Shown here in pieces: positions 54,796 to 63,924 of a stretch of DNA of 64,000 nt. A program made the position numbers and the translations under genes. Where the stretch lies: contig NZ_FCOC02000010.1 of assembly GCF_001544455.2 (NCBI RefSeq), positions 152,626 to 216,625 of the forward strand, in the 5' to 3' direction. The notes beneath the pieces were generated by a model. It was not told where the DNA came from. It ran no database searches and saw only the letters and a list, made by a program, of their open reading frames with translations. Origin of the DNA: Caballeronia sordidicola (GTDB lineage Bacteria > Pseudomonadota > Gammaproteobacteria > Burkholderiales > Burkholderiaceae). Position 1 is the first letter of the stretch. The number at the start of each line of letters is the position of its first letter.

Positions 54796-55587
54796 TTACC
54801 TGCCAAAGCTAAGTTGCGATGCTTCCGGGCATCGTACCGGTTCCGGACGGAAAGATAAATCCGGCATCTCCAGATTGAGATCCGGATGATCGGTGTGAAC
54901 CATGAACCTGAATAACGGATGTTTCGCTTCCTGCCAACGGCGGCGCGCCGCCATGACGTCCTTGGCAAGCACCCGGTGCGGTAATCCGCCAACATGCGCC
55001 ATTGGCAGGAATTCCCTTTCACCGAATACGTCCTCAAACAGCATCGCTTCATATTCACGGTCGAGCGGCGCACGCGCCGTGATAACCATATAATCGACAA
55101 GCTGCTGCTCGCAATAAAGCCACAGTGCCTTGCAGAGCATTACTTTAACGACCCGCCCAATACCACCGCCCGCCACACCCAGCCGTGTCGCTTCGGCGAG
55201 CCGGCTGTTAGCCAGCCATTCAGGCAGACGCACGGATTGTTCCACAGCCAGGGGCGTATATTCATTCGTTTGAATACGCATTGTGCCAACCGGCGCGCCA
55301 TCGAGTTTCGACTCCGCGAGAAGCACCGCCACGCCTGCATCGCGATCGCACTCTTCAATGCCAAGCTTGGCGGCGAAGGACGGCAAATGCCGCGCATAGG
55401 CAAGGCGCCGGATATCGACGACTTTCTCGAGATCGGCACTTTCTCGAACTATCCGAATAGTAAATGGCATGGATTCGCGCTTTCTGAGCGTTTCTACCGC
55501 ACACTCCAGCGTTTCTAACCCGGCGCGTTGGTCCATAAGGCGACCGCATAAAATGCTGCTTTGGTCCGCATGATCGAGCTTTTCCAT
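54796..55587 (-). CDS. FeeM-like N-acyl amino acid synthase / GNAT-related protein
   Basis: 263 aa. After a variable N-terminus the core (FTIRIVRESADLEKVVDIRRLAYARHLPSFAAKLGIEECDRD, then GTMRIQTNEYTPLAVEQSVRLP, then AEATRLGVAGGGIGRVVKVMLCKALWLYC) resembles FeeM-type and autoinducer-synthase-like acyltransferases. These join an acyl group from acyl carrier protein to an amino acid. It is co-directional with and 140 nt upstream of the c-di-GMP gene. The ATG at 55587 is used; a TTG 60 nt earlier is possible. Confidence 0.6.
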   Translation of the reverse strand: MEKLDHADQSSILCGRLMDQRAGLETLECAVETLRKRESMPFTIRIVRESADLEKVVDIRRLAYARHLPSFAAKLGIEECDRDAGVAVLLAESKLDGAPVGTMRIQTNEYTPLAVEQSVRLPEWLANSRLAEATRLGVAGGGIGRVVKVMLCKALWLYCEQQLVDYMVITARAPLDREYEAMLFEDVFGEREFLPMAHVGGLPHRVLAKDVMAARRRWQEAKHPLFRFMVHTDHPDLNLEMPDLSFRPEPVRCPEASQLSFGR

Positions 55588-56145
55588 TTTTGTTACCCCA
55601 ATTTGTGGCGAGAAGGAGGATGCCGCGATGCGCTTGACTTTATGCAAGCCACATGCACGACGATTTAAGTCTCGCCTAAAGGCAATTGACGGGGTAAGGG
55701 ATGGTTGTTAAAACTTTGAAGAAATCTAAAAAAACGACATTCCTAATGCTTTTCAGGTTTTATCCGTAGTTTTAACTCGATTAATTTCGTATTATGAAAA
55801 TCTATTCGGAGATACGGCGGAATTCAGGGATTATTGGGAATTCGGGTTAAGTGTTCTTGGCCGGGACATGCACCCGCAACGTGCGTGTTTATATAAAGCA
55901 GCTGTGCCTTGTGTTTAGAAAAAGCATATTCGAGCTTTGCAGCGGGCAAATGAAAACAGGAAAAAATGACTGAAATCGGCGGCGACAGTATTTTCTTCCA
56001 GTCTACTTCGCTACGGCGTGTTATTGCAGGTTAGAGGCATATTGGAAATCGTTTCCAACTCTTGAATAAAGCGCGGGCGCCATTGGGCATTGTGGTCACG
56101 TCCAGCGGATGTCCTGACATCCGCTGGGGAAATTCCGGGTGCGCT
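55588..56145. other. Long AT-rich intergenic region
   Basis: 558 bp without a gene. It is clearly more AT-rich than the rest of the window between about 55680 and 56060. It holds GTTAAAACT (55707-55715) inverted at 55768-55776 (AGTTTTAAC), the palindrome TTGGAAA-TCG-TTTCCAA (56042-56058) and a 12-bp hairpin (56102-56127). It must carry the promoter of the FeeM-like gene. An unannotated small RNA cannot be excluded. Confidence 0.55.
56102..56127 (-). terminator. Perfect 12-bp hairpin after the 140-aa hypothetical gene
   Basis: CCAGCGGATGTC (56102-56113), 2-nt centre, GACATCCGCTGG (56116-56127), 19 nt past the stop of the 56146-56568 gene. No T run follows on either strand, so its role as terminator is tentative. 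Confidence 0.4.
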
Positions 56146-56568
56146 TCAGTCTTCGTCGTCCAGCCAGGGAATGTCCACGTCGGTGATGAATGCGACCATT
56201 GCGAGCGGACGTCCTTCCTGGCGGCCGATCTTGCCGTCCGCCCGCTGCCATTCGCAGCGCAGGACGGTTGCCGGCGTGTCGGCCATCAGCGTGACCGTGC
56301 GCAACTCGTCAGGGTCCGCGTCTTCCACTGGACCGTCCAGCGACACCAGGAGCTGTTGCGGCCACATGCCATCGACCGGGTCGTAAATCTTGTCGCCGTC
56401 GTGGATCACCACAAACGCTTCCACGCCAATCGTTGCCGATGCCTCCACAATCATCTTGCCAAGCGCGCGCAGCACAGCGGTTGCGCGGCCAGAGTTGGCC
56501 TGACGGATGGCAAGGTCGCCGCGAGTCAGCGCCTGCTCCAGTTTCGGGTTGGTTTTCTGTTGGGCCAT
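56146..56568 (-). CDS. Hypothetical protein, 140 aa
   Basis: Soluble protein (MAQQKTNPKLEQALTRGDLAIRQANSGRATAVLRALGKMIVEASATIGVEAFVVIHDGDKIYDPVDG) with an acidic end (DVDIPWLDDED). GGAGG precedes the ATG at good spacing, so the gene is well supported. No recognised family or operon partner. Downstream is the AT-rich intergenic region. Confidence 0.75.
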   Translation of the reverse strand: MAQQKTNPKLEQALTRGDLAIRQANSGRATAVLRALGKMIVEASATIGVEAFVVIHDGDKIYDPVDGMWPQQLLVSLDGPVEDADPDELRTVTLMADTPATVLRCEWQRADGKIGRQEGRPLAMVAFITDVDIPWLDDED

Positions 56569-56711
56569 CGGGTTGCCTCCGTAACTTGATTACCGTTCGA
56601 CGGGTACGGCCCGCCGAGAGTTGCAAGGCCGGATCGTACCATTGCCGTCCCAAATTTACCGCTTGGCGCCCCTCGTGCGGAACTTGTCGAAGCGCCGCAA
56701 ACTCTTGTCCA

Positions 56712-57773
56712 TCAACCTGCGGTCAGTGCGCGCGCAAGAAATTCGCCGCCTGCCTTGAGCGCGGTCACATTGCCGGGTTCAAAGGTCCAATGGCCGGCTG
56801 CATCGACTATTGAAAGCTGGGCGCGAGGCCAAGCGTCGGCGAGCGCGAGCGCCTGATCCGCGGGACACACCATGTCGAAGCGGCCGTGCACGAGCACGCA
56901 CGGCAGATGCGCGATCCTGCCAATGCGAGGCAACAACGGCTCGGGCGGCAGCTCATGCGCCATGTAGTGATGTTCGAGCAGCGACATGGAGATGGCAGCA
57001 GCGTTGGATTCGCGCGTCTCCTCGGGCGATGCCTGGGGCCGGGCCGGCTCAGTGCCGGCGGCTTCGGCAGCGTCGGCTTTGGTCGCCACAGGCTTGTTCA
57101 CCACCGACAGCGTGGCTTCATATCCGGACCATGCTCGTGCGAGCTTGATGCCGGCTTCGTCGAAACGGGCGAGCGGCGCGCCGGTCAGCGACAGGATTTC
57201 AGCCGCGTTGAGCGGGTACTCGCCGCTCGCGGCTTCGATTGCATCGAGAAACTTGCGATGTGCGTCGGGAAACACACGCTGCACGTCCCACAGGAACCAG
57301 TCGATATCCTGCCGGCGAGCGAGGAAAATCCCGCGCAGCAAGAAGCCGCGGCAGCGCTCCGGATGCGTCACGCCGTAGCTCAGCGCGAGCGTCGTGCCCC
57401 ACGAGCCGCCGAACAATGCCCACTTTTCGATGCCGAGCAACACCCGCAGCTTTTCCATGTCGCTGACGAGTTCCTTCGTGCCGTTATGTTCCAGCTTGCC
57501 AAAGGGTGTGGACTTGCCGCAACCGCGCTGGTCGAAGAAGACCATCCGCCACTTCGATGCATCCAGCACGTCTCCCCACTTCAGGTTCATGGCGCCGCCC
57601 GGGCCGCCATGCACGATCAGCATCACCGGCGCGTCCTTCGGGCCTTGCGCGCGCCAATAGATCGAATGCCCATCGCCCACATCGAGCATGCCTTCGTCGA
57701 AAGCCGGCGCCTGTGCAGCCGATAAATCTTCCGGAACCGGGGTCTTTACTTCGTTGCCTGCATCGTCCGTCAT
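56712..57773 (-). CDS. pip: Prolyl aminopeptidase (alpha/beta hydrolase, S33)
   Basis: 353 aa. Oxyanion motif HGGPGGAMN, DQRGCGKSTPFG, nucleophile elbow GGSWGTTLALSYG (Ser near residue 124), and C-terminal acid/base pair in HGRFDMVCP and AGHWTFEPGN. It releases N-terminal proline from peptides in the cytoplasm. A 30-residue Ala/Glu/Pro insert (VATKADAAEAAGTEPARPQA) after the cap region is unlike standard Pip proteins. Confidence 0.92.
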   Translation of the reverse strand: MTDDAGNEVKTPVPEDLSAAQAPAFDEGMLDVGDGHSIYWRAQGPKDAPVMLIVHGGPGGAMNLKWGDVLDASKWRMVFFDQRGCGKSTPFGKLEHNGTKELVSDMEKLRVLLGIEKWALFGGSWGTTLALSYGVTHPERCRGFLLRGIFLARRQDIDWFLWDVQRVFPDAHRKFLDAIEAASGEYPLNAAEILSLTGAPLARFDEAGIKLARAWSGYEATLSVVNKPVATKADAAEAAGTEPARPQASPEETRESNAAAISMSLLEHHYMAHELPPEPLLPRIGRIAHLPCVLVHGRFDMVCPADQALALADAWPRAQLSIVDAAGHWTFEPGNVTALKAGGEFLARALTAG

Positions 57774-58016
57774 TGGAACTCCGTTGAAGAGAGATCAAGC
57801 GCCTCCCTGTATCTGACTGTGTGTCTGCACGAGTGACCGCGCCGCCCTGCCGGATTTTGGAATCAGGACACGGATCGCCGCACACGCTATCCTTCGGGTT
57901 TCGCGCGCCGTGGTTGCTCACGTTTGCCGAACTCAGGCCGCCGGACCCGATGGCGGCCTGTGTCCTCCCGCCTTTCGCGGCGCTTCAGCCAAGTTTTTAC
58001 CATCGCCTGATACTTA

Positions 58017-58730
58017 ATGCATCGAACCTTCGTCAAGTGGCTATTCGCGACCTACCTGCTTGGCAGCGGCACAGTGTGGTCCATCCTGATTCTGCCTTTG
58101 TTTCCATTTGTCGGCCGCAGCGGCCGCTACTGGCTCGCGAAGCAATGGTGCCGCGCAATGGTCAAGATGATGCGCGTGATTACCGGCGTGTCGTGTTCGG
58201 TGGAAGGACTCGAAAACCTGCCGGACGAGCCGTTCATCATGCTGTGCCGGCACGAATCGACGTGGGAAACGCTTGCCTTCATGGCGCTGTTTCCACGCCG
58301 GATCAGTTTTGTATTCAAAAGCGATCTCAAGCGTATCCCGTTCTTCGGCTGGGTGCTGAAAGGCCTCGACATGGTGAGCCTGGATCGCGGTTCGCCGCGT
58401 CAGGCGCATCAGGCCGTCACGCGCGAATGTGCAGGGAAGCTTGCGCTGGGCGACGTCGTGGTGATCTTTCCCGAAGGCACGCGGGTGGCGCATGACGCGC
58501 CGTTGAAGCTGGCGTCGGGCGGAGTGCGCCTCGCGTGTTCCACGCAGGTGCCCGCCGTGCCGGTCGTGCACAACGCGGGGAAGTACTGGCCGGCCAAAGG
58601 CTGGCCGGATCAGCCCGGCCATATTCGCGTGATCGTGTTGCCGCCGTTGCCCGCTGATTGTGTGGTGCCTCAGGAGTTGAACCGGCTCGCTCAGGAACGC
58701 ATGGAGAAGGAGATGGCGCGGCTTGCATGA
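58017..58730 (+). CDS. plsC: 1-acyl-sn-glycerol-3-phosphate acyltransferase (PlsC)
   Basis: 237 aa with an N-terminal membrane helix (WLFATYLLGSGTVWSILILPLFPFV). The acyltransferase motif I is CRHESTWE (HX4E, as in many proteobacterial PlsC), motif II is SDLKRIPFFGW and motif III is FPEGTRV. It acylates lysophosphatidate to phosphatidate in phospholipid synthesis. Single gene, divergent from pip across 243 bp. Confidence 0.9.
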   Translation: MHRTFVKWLFATYLLGSGTVWSILILPLFPFVGRSGRYWLAKQWCRAMVKMMRVITGVSCSVEGLENLPDEPFIMLCRHESTWETLAFMALFPRRISFVFKSDLKRIPFFGWVLKGLDMVSLDRGSPRQAHQAVTRECAGKLALGDVVVIFPEGTRVAHDAPLKLASGGVRLACSTQVPAVPVVHNAGKYWPAKGWPDQPGHIRVIVLPPLPADCVVPQELNRLAQERMEKEMARLA

Positions 58731-58752
58731 GCAACCGCTCCCGCGCGCCGGC

Positions 58753-59121
58753 TCAAAAAGGCCGGCGGCGCTTGGCGGCGCACAGCCTGTCCACCGCTGA
58801 CAACAACGCTTCCACCTCGACGGGCTTTTGCAGATAACCATCGTAATGAACGAAAGCCGGTGGATGCGGATGCCCCGAAATCATCAGGAAGGGAATGTGC
58901 GCCATCGCCGAATTGGTCTTCATGGTCTGGCATAGCAACGCGCCGCCAAGCCCCGGCATCTTCCAGTCGGACACCACAATGTCCACGCTGTTTTCGCCCA
59001 GTAACGCGAGCGCGCCGTTGCCGTCGAACGCGGACAGCACCCTGCATTCCTGCGATTGCATGCACAGGGTCCACGCTTCGATAGTCTCGGGATCGTCGTC
59101 GACGAGCAATACGGTTTTCAT
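58753..59121 (-). CDS. Orphan response regulator receiver domain
   Basis: 122-aa CheY-like receiver without an output domain. The acidic pocket is DDD (LLVDDDPETIEAW), the phospho-acceptor Asp is in IVVSDWKMPGLGG and the conserved Lys in YLQKPVEVEALL. It starts at the ATG at 59121 (MKTVLLVDDD); an upstream start (59175) adds 18 residues. No histidine kinase is nearby. It probably relays phosphate or acts by protein contact. Confidence 0.85.
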   Translation of the reverse strand: MKTVLLVDDDPETIEAWTLCMQSQECRVLSAFDGNGALALLGENSVDIVVSDWKMPGLGGALLCQTMKTNSAMAHIPFLMISGHPHPPAFVHYDGYLQKPVEVEALLSAVDRLCAAKRRRPF

Positions 59122-59393
59122 CTTGCGGGCGGCTTTGATGGCGTCTTGGTCAATGAGGTCTGGGCAGTGAGACATCACAAAGCGGGAATTGGTTGCACGC
59201 AGATATCTTGCCCATGCTTACAGTACGTTTTGCCTGTAGGCGAAATGCATCGCTGCTTCACGCAATACGCGTCGCTTGTTTTTGGAGCACTTGCTTCGAG
59301 CCACTTATATAGCTTTTATCGCACGTATGCTAATGGGGTTTTGCCGATGCCGCTCGCGCGGTAACAAGTGCCTGCAGCAAGACTTAAGGCCAG

Positions 59394-60383
59394 CTATTTC
59401 ATACCGATGCGCACCGTTTCGCGCTCGCGTCCTGCGTCGCGGATTGCATCAATAAGATCCTCAAGTGCCGCCCGCCTCGCGCGATCATGACGGAGGATCA
59501 GACCGATGGATTCATCTGCGCTGGCGAAAGGCATGGGCAAGCGCGCCAAGAGTTTCAACGCGATGTCATGCTCGACCACGCTCCACGGCACGAACCAAAC
59601 CGCGTCGTTGTGCAATGCAAGAGCGCGCCCGAGCGACACCGACAATGTCTCGATCAGCGAACTCAAGGCCTGCGCCCCAAACGCCGTCAGTACGCTCTCG
59701 GCCGACTGGCGGATCAACGTCCCGAATGGCGGCACCACTACTGGAAATCGCGCAAGCAACGCAGCCGTGACACTGTTTTCGTGTACGAGCGGATGATCGT
59801 GACGAACCACGACCGTCAGCGGTTCGCGATACAACTGCTCGAAGGTCATCCCGAGCATGCCTTCGGGTTCGGACAGCCGGCCGATGACCAGATCGGCATC
59901 GGCGGATTTGAGGCGTTCGAGCAACTGCGAGTTCGACCCCGTCCATACTTTCACCGACACCCCCGGCCACCGCGCTCGAAACGCTGCAAGCACTGGCGGC
60001 AGCAAGACAGACCCGACCGTGGGCAGAACGCCGAGCGAAACCGTGCCGGGATGCTCGATCCCATGCCGGGACAATTCGTCCACGCCTTCGCGCAACGCGC
60101 CCACGCACGCGGCGGCATGCGGCGCAAACAGACGTCCTTCGCGCGTGGGCTCGGCGCCGCGCCGGCCGCGTTCGAACAAACGCACGCTCAGGATGGATTC
60201 GAGTTCCGCAATCGTCTTCGATACCGCCGGCTGCGTGATCGAAAGACTATCCGCGGCACGCTGCACGCTGCCGAACTGCATCACAGCCAGGAAACATTGC
60301 AGATGCCGGAACTTGATCCGCCCGCTGGTCAGACTGCCGAGCGGGGAGGCGGACGCAGCGCTAAACGAGGATTCGTTATCCAT
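59394..60383 (-). CDS. LysR-family regulator, PcaQ/GbpR-like
   Basis: 329 aa. HTH segment RIKFRHLQCFLAVMQFGSVQRAADSLSITQPAVSKTIAELE follows a 20-residue Ser/Ala-rich tail, as in PcaQ, the activator of protocatechuate genes. Effector domain has VVVPPFGTLIRQSAESVL. No pca or sugar genes occur within the window, so the target is unknown. Confidence 0.85.
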   Translation of the reverse strand: MDNESSFSAASASPLGSLTSGRIKFRHLQCFLAVMQFGSVQRAADSLSITQPAVSKTIAELESILSVRLFERGRRGAEPTREGRLFAPHAAACVGALREGVDELSRHGIEHPGTVSLGVLPTVGSVLLPPVLAAFRARWPGVSVKVWTGSNSQLLERLKSADADLVIGRLSEPEGMLGMTFEQLYREPLTVVVRHDHPLVHENSVTAALLARFPVVVPPFGTLIRQSAESVLTAFGAQALSSLIETLSVSLGRALALHNDAVWFVPWSVVEHDIALKLLARLPMPFASADESIGLILRHDRARRAALEDLIDAIRDAGRERETVRIGMK

Positions 60384-60628
60384 GACGATAGGTTATGTCT
60401 GAATGCACGAAACGACATTTTCCATAACTTCATCGCTTAGATAAAGTGTCGATCAAAATGTGGAGGCGAATGCCCTGCTTTCTTGTTTCCGCTCTTTCAT
60501 ACCCATCTGCAAGACCCGAAGGAAACGATGTTCCTCGACCTTCGAGAAACTACCGCCATGGGGCAAGACCGGGCGTACGGTATTGATGGTTTATGATGTC
60601 GAACGCTCGAACCCGCCTGCATTGCGCC

Positions 60629-60934
60629 ATGAAAGACGATCAATCTCCCAGCCCGCTTTACCTCAAGCTCTTCTCGGAAACCGCCCAGATAGAATGGTCC
60701 GAACTGCAGCGTTTTTTTGCGCGCGGCGTGCTGCTGAAAGTGGCGCGCGATATCGATCTGGTCAGCGTGGCCGAAGCCGTTGCGAGTGACGATACCCGGC
60801 AAGTGACCGAATGGCTCTCCTCAGGGTTGCTCGAACGCACGACCGCCGAGACCGCCGCCGATCTTGCTGAACGCAACCCGGAATTGTGGGCCGTGGTGGT
60901 GTCGCCGTGGGTTTGCGTGCAGGAACGCGGCTGA
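60629..60934 (+). CDS. DUF2288 family protein
   Basis: 101 aa. MKDDQSPSPLYLKLFSETAQIEWSELQRFFARGVLLKVARDIDLVSVAEAVASDD..., ending LWAVVVSPWVCVQERG, matches the DUF2288 pattern. Function unknown. The start ATG at 60629 was chosen from homology to the usual length; 12 further upstream residues are possible. Convergent with prpR, with stops 4 nt apart. Confidence 0.85.
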   Translation: MKDDQSPSPLYLKLFSETAQIEWSELQRFFARGVLLKVARDIDLVSVAEAVASDDTRQVTEWLSSGLLERTTAETAADLAERNPELWAVVVSPWVCVQERG

Positions 60935-60938
60935 TCTC

Positions 60939-62837
60939 TTACGCCGGACGCGGCGTCAGTTTGCGCCAGAGCGTGGTCTTGCTGATACCCAGCGCCTTCG
61001 CCGTTCTATCACGGTCGCCGCCGAACGAATCCAGCATCGAGCGTATTTCGTCCGCCTCCACCTTGCGGCTGCGCGCCTTGAGCGATTCCACGTTTGAATT
61101 CGACGTTGTTTCCTCGAGTTCCGGCGCAATCGATCTCATTAGCCTGGGTGTCAACTTCAACGGCTTCGCAGCCGTGTCTTCCAGTTCGACCGAAATCCGT
61201 TCAATCACGTTCTGCAATTCGCGCACGTTTCCGGGCCATGCATAAGCCACGAGCATTGGCATTACCGGTTCGAGCGTCTTGAGCGCGGCATCCGGCGAAG
61301 CAAGCCGCCCGGTGCGCCACAACAACTGTGCAGCCAGCGCCGGTACGTCAGCCGACCGCTCGCGCAACGGCGGCAGCGTCAGATTCAAGATATTCAGCCG
61401 ATAGTAAAGGTCCGCGCGAAACTCGCCCGTCTTCACGCGCTCGCTCAACGCGCGGTGCGTTGCCGCGACGATCCGCACATCGACCTGTAGCGGCTCCGTG
61501 GAACCCAGCCGTACAACCTCGCGCTCTTGCAGCACGCGCAGCAAACGGCTTTGCAGCGGTAACGGCATTTCGCCGATTTCATCGAGGAAAAGCGTGCCGC
61601 GATGCGCCGATTCAATCAGCCCCGCCTTGCCGCCACGCCGCGCGCCAGTAAATGCGCCCTCTTCGTAGCCAAACAATTCGCTTTCCAGAAGCGTCTCCGG
61701 AAACGCGCCGCAATTGAACGCGACAAAAGCAAAGTCACGCCGCGCGCTTTCGCTGTGAATACCCTGCGCGACGAGTTCTTTTCCTGTGCCGCTTTCACCG
61801 CGAATCAGCACGGTGGCGTCCGAGCGGGCATAACGGCGCGCGCGCTGTCGAATCTGCTCGATCGCGTGGCTGCCGCCGTTCAGGTCGCCGATTTTGTATC
61901 GCGTCGTGAGGGCCGGTGCGCGTTGCCGCGTGCGCACCGACCGGTCCATGCGCTGCAACGCCATCGACTCCTGAAACGTGACGATGGAACCCGATGCCGC
62001 CGATGCATCCCCCCAGGCGCTTCGATGCACCACATAATTCGTCCCGCGTACCGTTTCCAGCGACTCGCCGGGCTCGCTCGGCACCGCGCTCGCCACCTCG
62101 GGCGCCAGGTCACGCAAGCGCCTGCCGACCACTTGCGACGGCGCAAGCTGTAGCATCTCGGCCATCTTGCCGCTCAGCGCTTCTATACGGCCATCGGCGG
62201 CAAGCGCAATCACGCCATCGCGCAGATGTTGCAGGACCTGATCCAGCCTGCGGCGGCGCTGCGTCTCGCCAAGCGTTGCACGGGCCACTTCGAGCGCGGT
62301 TTCGAACGCGCCCTGAACCGAGGCGCGCGAGTACAGGAACACCGACTTCATGCCGGCCTTTTCAGCGAGTTCCGTGACAAGTCCCGGCCCGACGACCGTC
62401 TGCACCCCGCGATCGCGCAAGTCCAGCACGCACGATTCCGCATCCTCCGCAGACACATACGACGCACATTCGATCGCCGCGCCGAACGCCCGGAAAAAGC
62501 GCGCCACTTCGGCGGGCGTTTCGCCATGCATCACGAGACCGACTGGATCACCCTCGCGCCGCGCGCGCGCCAGTGCGTGCATGACGTCGAATCCGGTCGG
62601 GTTCACCAGCACGACCGGCACGCCAATCCGCACCTTGAGATAAGCCCCGTTCGATCCGGCAGCCACCACCACGTCCGGGCGCGCATCGCCGGCGTTTTCG
62701 ATCTCATGCACGGCGTCCTCGTACCCGAGCGGCACGATCCTCAGATCGGCAATGCCGTCATATTCGGCCGCCATGTCGCGATACAGATCGCGCAATTTGC
62801 TGATACCGACGGCCCAGATACGTGGAGGAGGATTCAT
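60939..62837 (-). CDS. prpR: PrpR, sigma-54-dependent activator of propionate catabolism
   Basis: 632 aa. The N-terminal PrpR sensing domain (RIWAVGISKLRDLYRDMAAEY, residues 1-190) binds 2-methylcitrate in homologues. A PAS-like segment (residues 210-300) is next, then an AAA+ domain with Walker A GESGTGKE, sigma-54 contact loop GAFTGA and Walker B GTLFLDEIGE. A Fis-type HTH ends the protein (DRTAKALGISKTTLWRKL). It is divergent from prpB, whose promoter is sigma-54 type, and would activate it when propionate is degraded. Confidence 0.94.
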   Translation of the reverse strand: MNPPPRIWAVGISKLRDLYRDMAAEYDGIADLRIVPLGYEDAVHEIENAGDARPDVVVAAGSNGAYLKVRIGVPVVLVNPTGFDVMHALARARREGDPVGLVMHGETPAEVARFFRAFGAAIECASYVSAEDAESCVLDLRDRGVQTVVGPGLVTELAEKAGMKSVFLYSRASVQGAFETALEVARATLGETQRRRRLDQVLQHLRDGVIALAADGRIEALSGKMAEMLQLAPSQVVGRRLRDLAPEVASAVPSEPGESLETVRGTNYVVHRSAWGDASAASGSIVTFQESMALQRMDRSVRTRQRAPALTTRYKIGDLNGGSHAIEQIRQRARRYARSDATVLIRGESGTGKELVAQGIHSESARRDFAFVAFNCGAFPETLLESELFGYEEGAFTGARRGGKAGLIESAHRGTLFLDEIGEMPLPLQSRLLRVLQEREVVRLGSTEPLQVDVRIVAATHRALSERVKTGEFRADLYYRLNILNLTLPPLRERSADVPALAAQLLWRTGRLASPDAALKTLEPVMPMLVAYAWPGNVRELQNVIERISVELEDTAAKPLKLTPRLMRSIAPELEETTSNSNVESLKARSRKVEADEIRSMLDSFGGDRDRTAKALGISKTTLWRKLTPRPA

Positions 62838-62877
62838 GACAGAACTCGATTGAAGATGCCAGAGTTTAATTCAATTT

Positions 62878-62894
62878 TGCAATATCTCATTGCA
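62878..62894. promoter_or_regulatory. Inverted repeat, likely PrpR upstream site
   Basis: TGCAAT-ATCTC-ATTGCA, a perfect 6-bp inverted repeat with a 5-nt centre. It is 65 nt upstream of the -24 element of prpB and 41 nt from the prpR start. Position suits activator binding and prpR autoregulation. Confidence 0.55.
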
Positions 62895-62958
62895 TTTATG
62901 AAATTTTCAGCCGCCGACAAAAAAGGCTAATCTGTTCTCAATCAATGACTTGACGTAC

Positions 62959-62974
62959 TGGCAGACAACTTGCG
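62959..62974 (+). promoter_or_regulatory. Sigma-54 promoter of prpB
   Basis: TGGCAGACAACTTGCG fits the -24/-12 pattern, with 10 nt between GG (62960-62961) and GC (62972-62973). It is 30 nt before the prpB start and faces the sigma-54 activator gene prpR. Confidence 0.8.
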
Positions 62975-63003
62975 CTATAAGGCGTGATCAACGGAGACCT
63001 GAT

Positions 63004-63897
63004 ATGAGTACAGCTGCAACACTAAGCGCCGGCGCGAAGTTCCGCGCGGCGGTCGCGGCCGAGAAGCCCCTGCAACTCGTCGGCGCGATCAATGCGAATC
63101 ACGCGCTGCTCGCCCAGCATGCCGGCTTCAAGGCAATTTACCTGTCGGGCGGCGGCGTATCGGCCGGATCGCTGGGACTGCCCGACCTCGGCATTTCCAC
63201 GCTCGACGACGTCCTCACCGACGTCCGCCGCATAACCGACGTATGCGACCTGCCGCTGATGGTCGACGTCGATACCGGCTTCGGCCCGAGCGCCTTCAAC
63301 ATTGCGCGCACGGTCAAGTCGCTGATCAAGGCCGGCGCCGGCGCGATGCATATCGAAGACCAGGTGGGCGCGAAACGCTGCGGTCATCGGCCGGGCAAGG
63401 CGATCGTCTCGCAGCAGGAAATGGCAGATCGAGTGAGGGCCGCTGTCGACGCCCGCACCGACGCGAACTTCGTCGTCATGGCGCGTACCGACGCCCTTGC
63501 GGTGGAAGGCCTGGACGCGGCGATCGACCGTGCGCGCGCGTGTGTGGAGGCCGGCGCGGACATGATCTTCCCGGAAGCGATGACCGATCTCAAGATGTAC
63601 AAACAATTCGTCGATGCCGTGAAGGTCCCGGTGCTTGCCAACATCACGGAGTTCGGATCGACGCCGCTTTTCACTGTCGAGGAATTGCGCAGCGTGGATG
63701 TTTCCATCGTGCTGTATCCGCTCTCCGCTTTCCGCGCAATGAACAAGGCCGCGGAAAACGTGTATCGCGCAATTCGCACCGATGGCACGCAAGCGAATGT
63801 GCTCGACACCATGCAAACGCGCGAGGAACTGTACAAGAGCATTGGTTACCACGACTTCGAGCAGAAGCTCGACGCGCTGTTCAACCAGGCAAAGTAA
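63004..63897 (+). CDS. prpB: 2-methylisocitrate lyase PrpB
   Basis: 297 aa. ICL/PEPM fold with the active-site motif [12 protein letters not shown], metal-binding [19 protein letters not shown] and the terminal helix typical of PrpB. It splits 2-methylisocitrate into succinate and pyruvate. The start ATG at 63004 has CGGAGA 8 nt upstream. First gene of the prp operon. Confidence 0.95.
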   Translation: MSTAATLSAGAKFRAAVAAEKPLQLVGAINANHALLAQHAGFKAIYLSGGGVSAGSLGLPDLGISTLDDVLTDVRRITDVCDLPLMVDVDTGFGPSAFNIARTVKSLIKAGAGAMHIEDQVGAKRCGHRPGKAIVSQQEMADRVRAAVDARTDANFVVMARTDALAVEGLDAAIDRARACVEAGADMIFPEAMTDLKMYKQFVDAVKVPVLANITEFGSTPLFTVEELRSVDVSIVLYPLSAFRAMNKAAENVYRAIRTDGTQANVLDTMQTREELYKSIGYHDFEQKLDALFNQAK

Positions 63898-63924
63898 CGG
63901 TGTTCATTCAGGAGACTGAAACAA

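Noticed and set aside
58200..58275. HX4E instead of HX4D in PlsC as an abnormal active site
   Set aside because: Glutamate at this position occurs commonly in proteobacterial PlsC-type acyltransferases, so it is not evidence of altered function.
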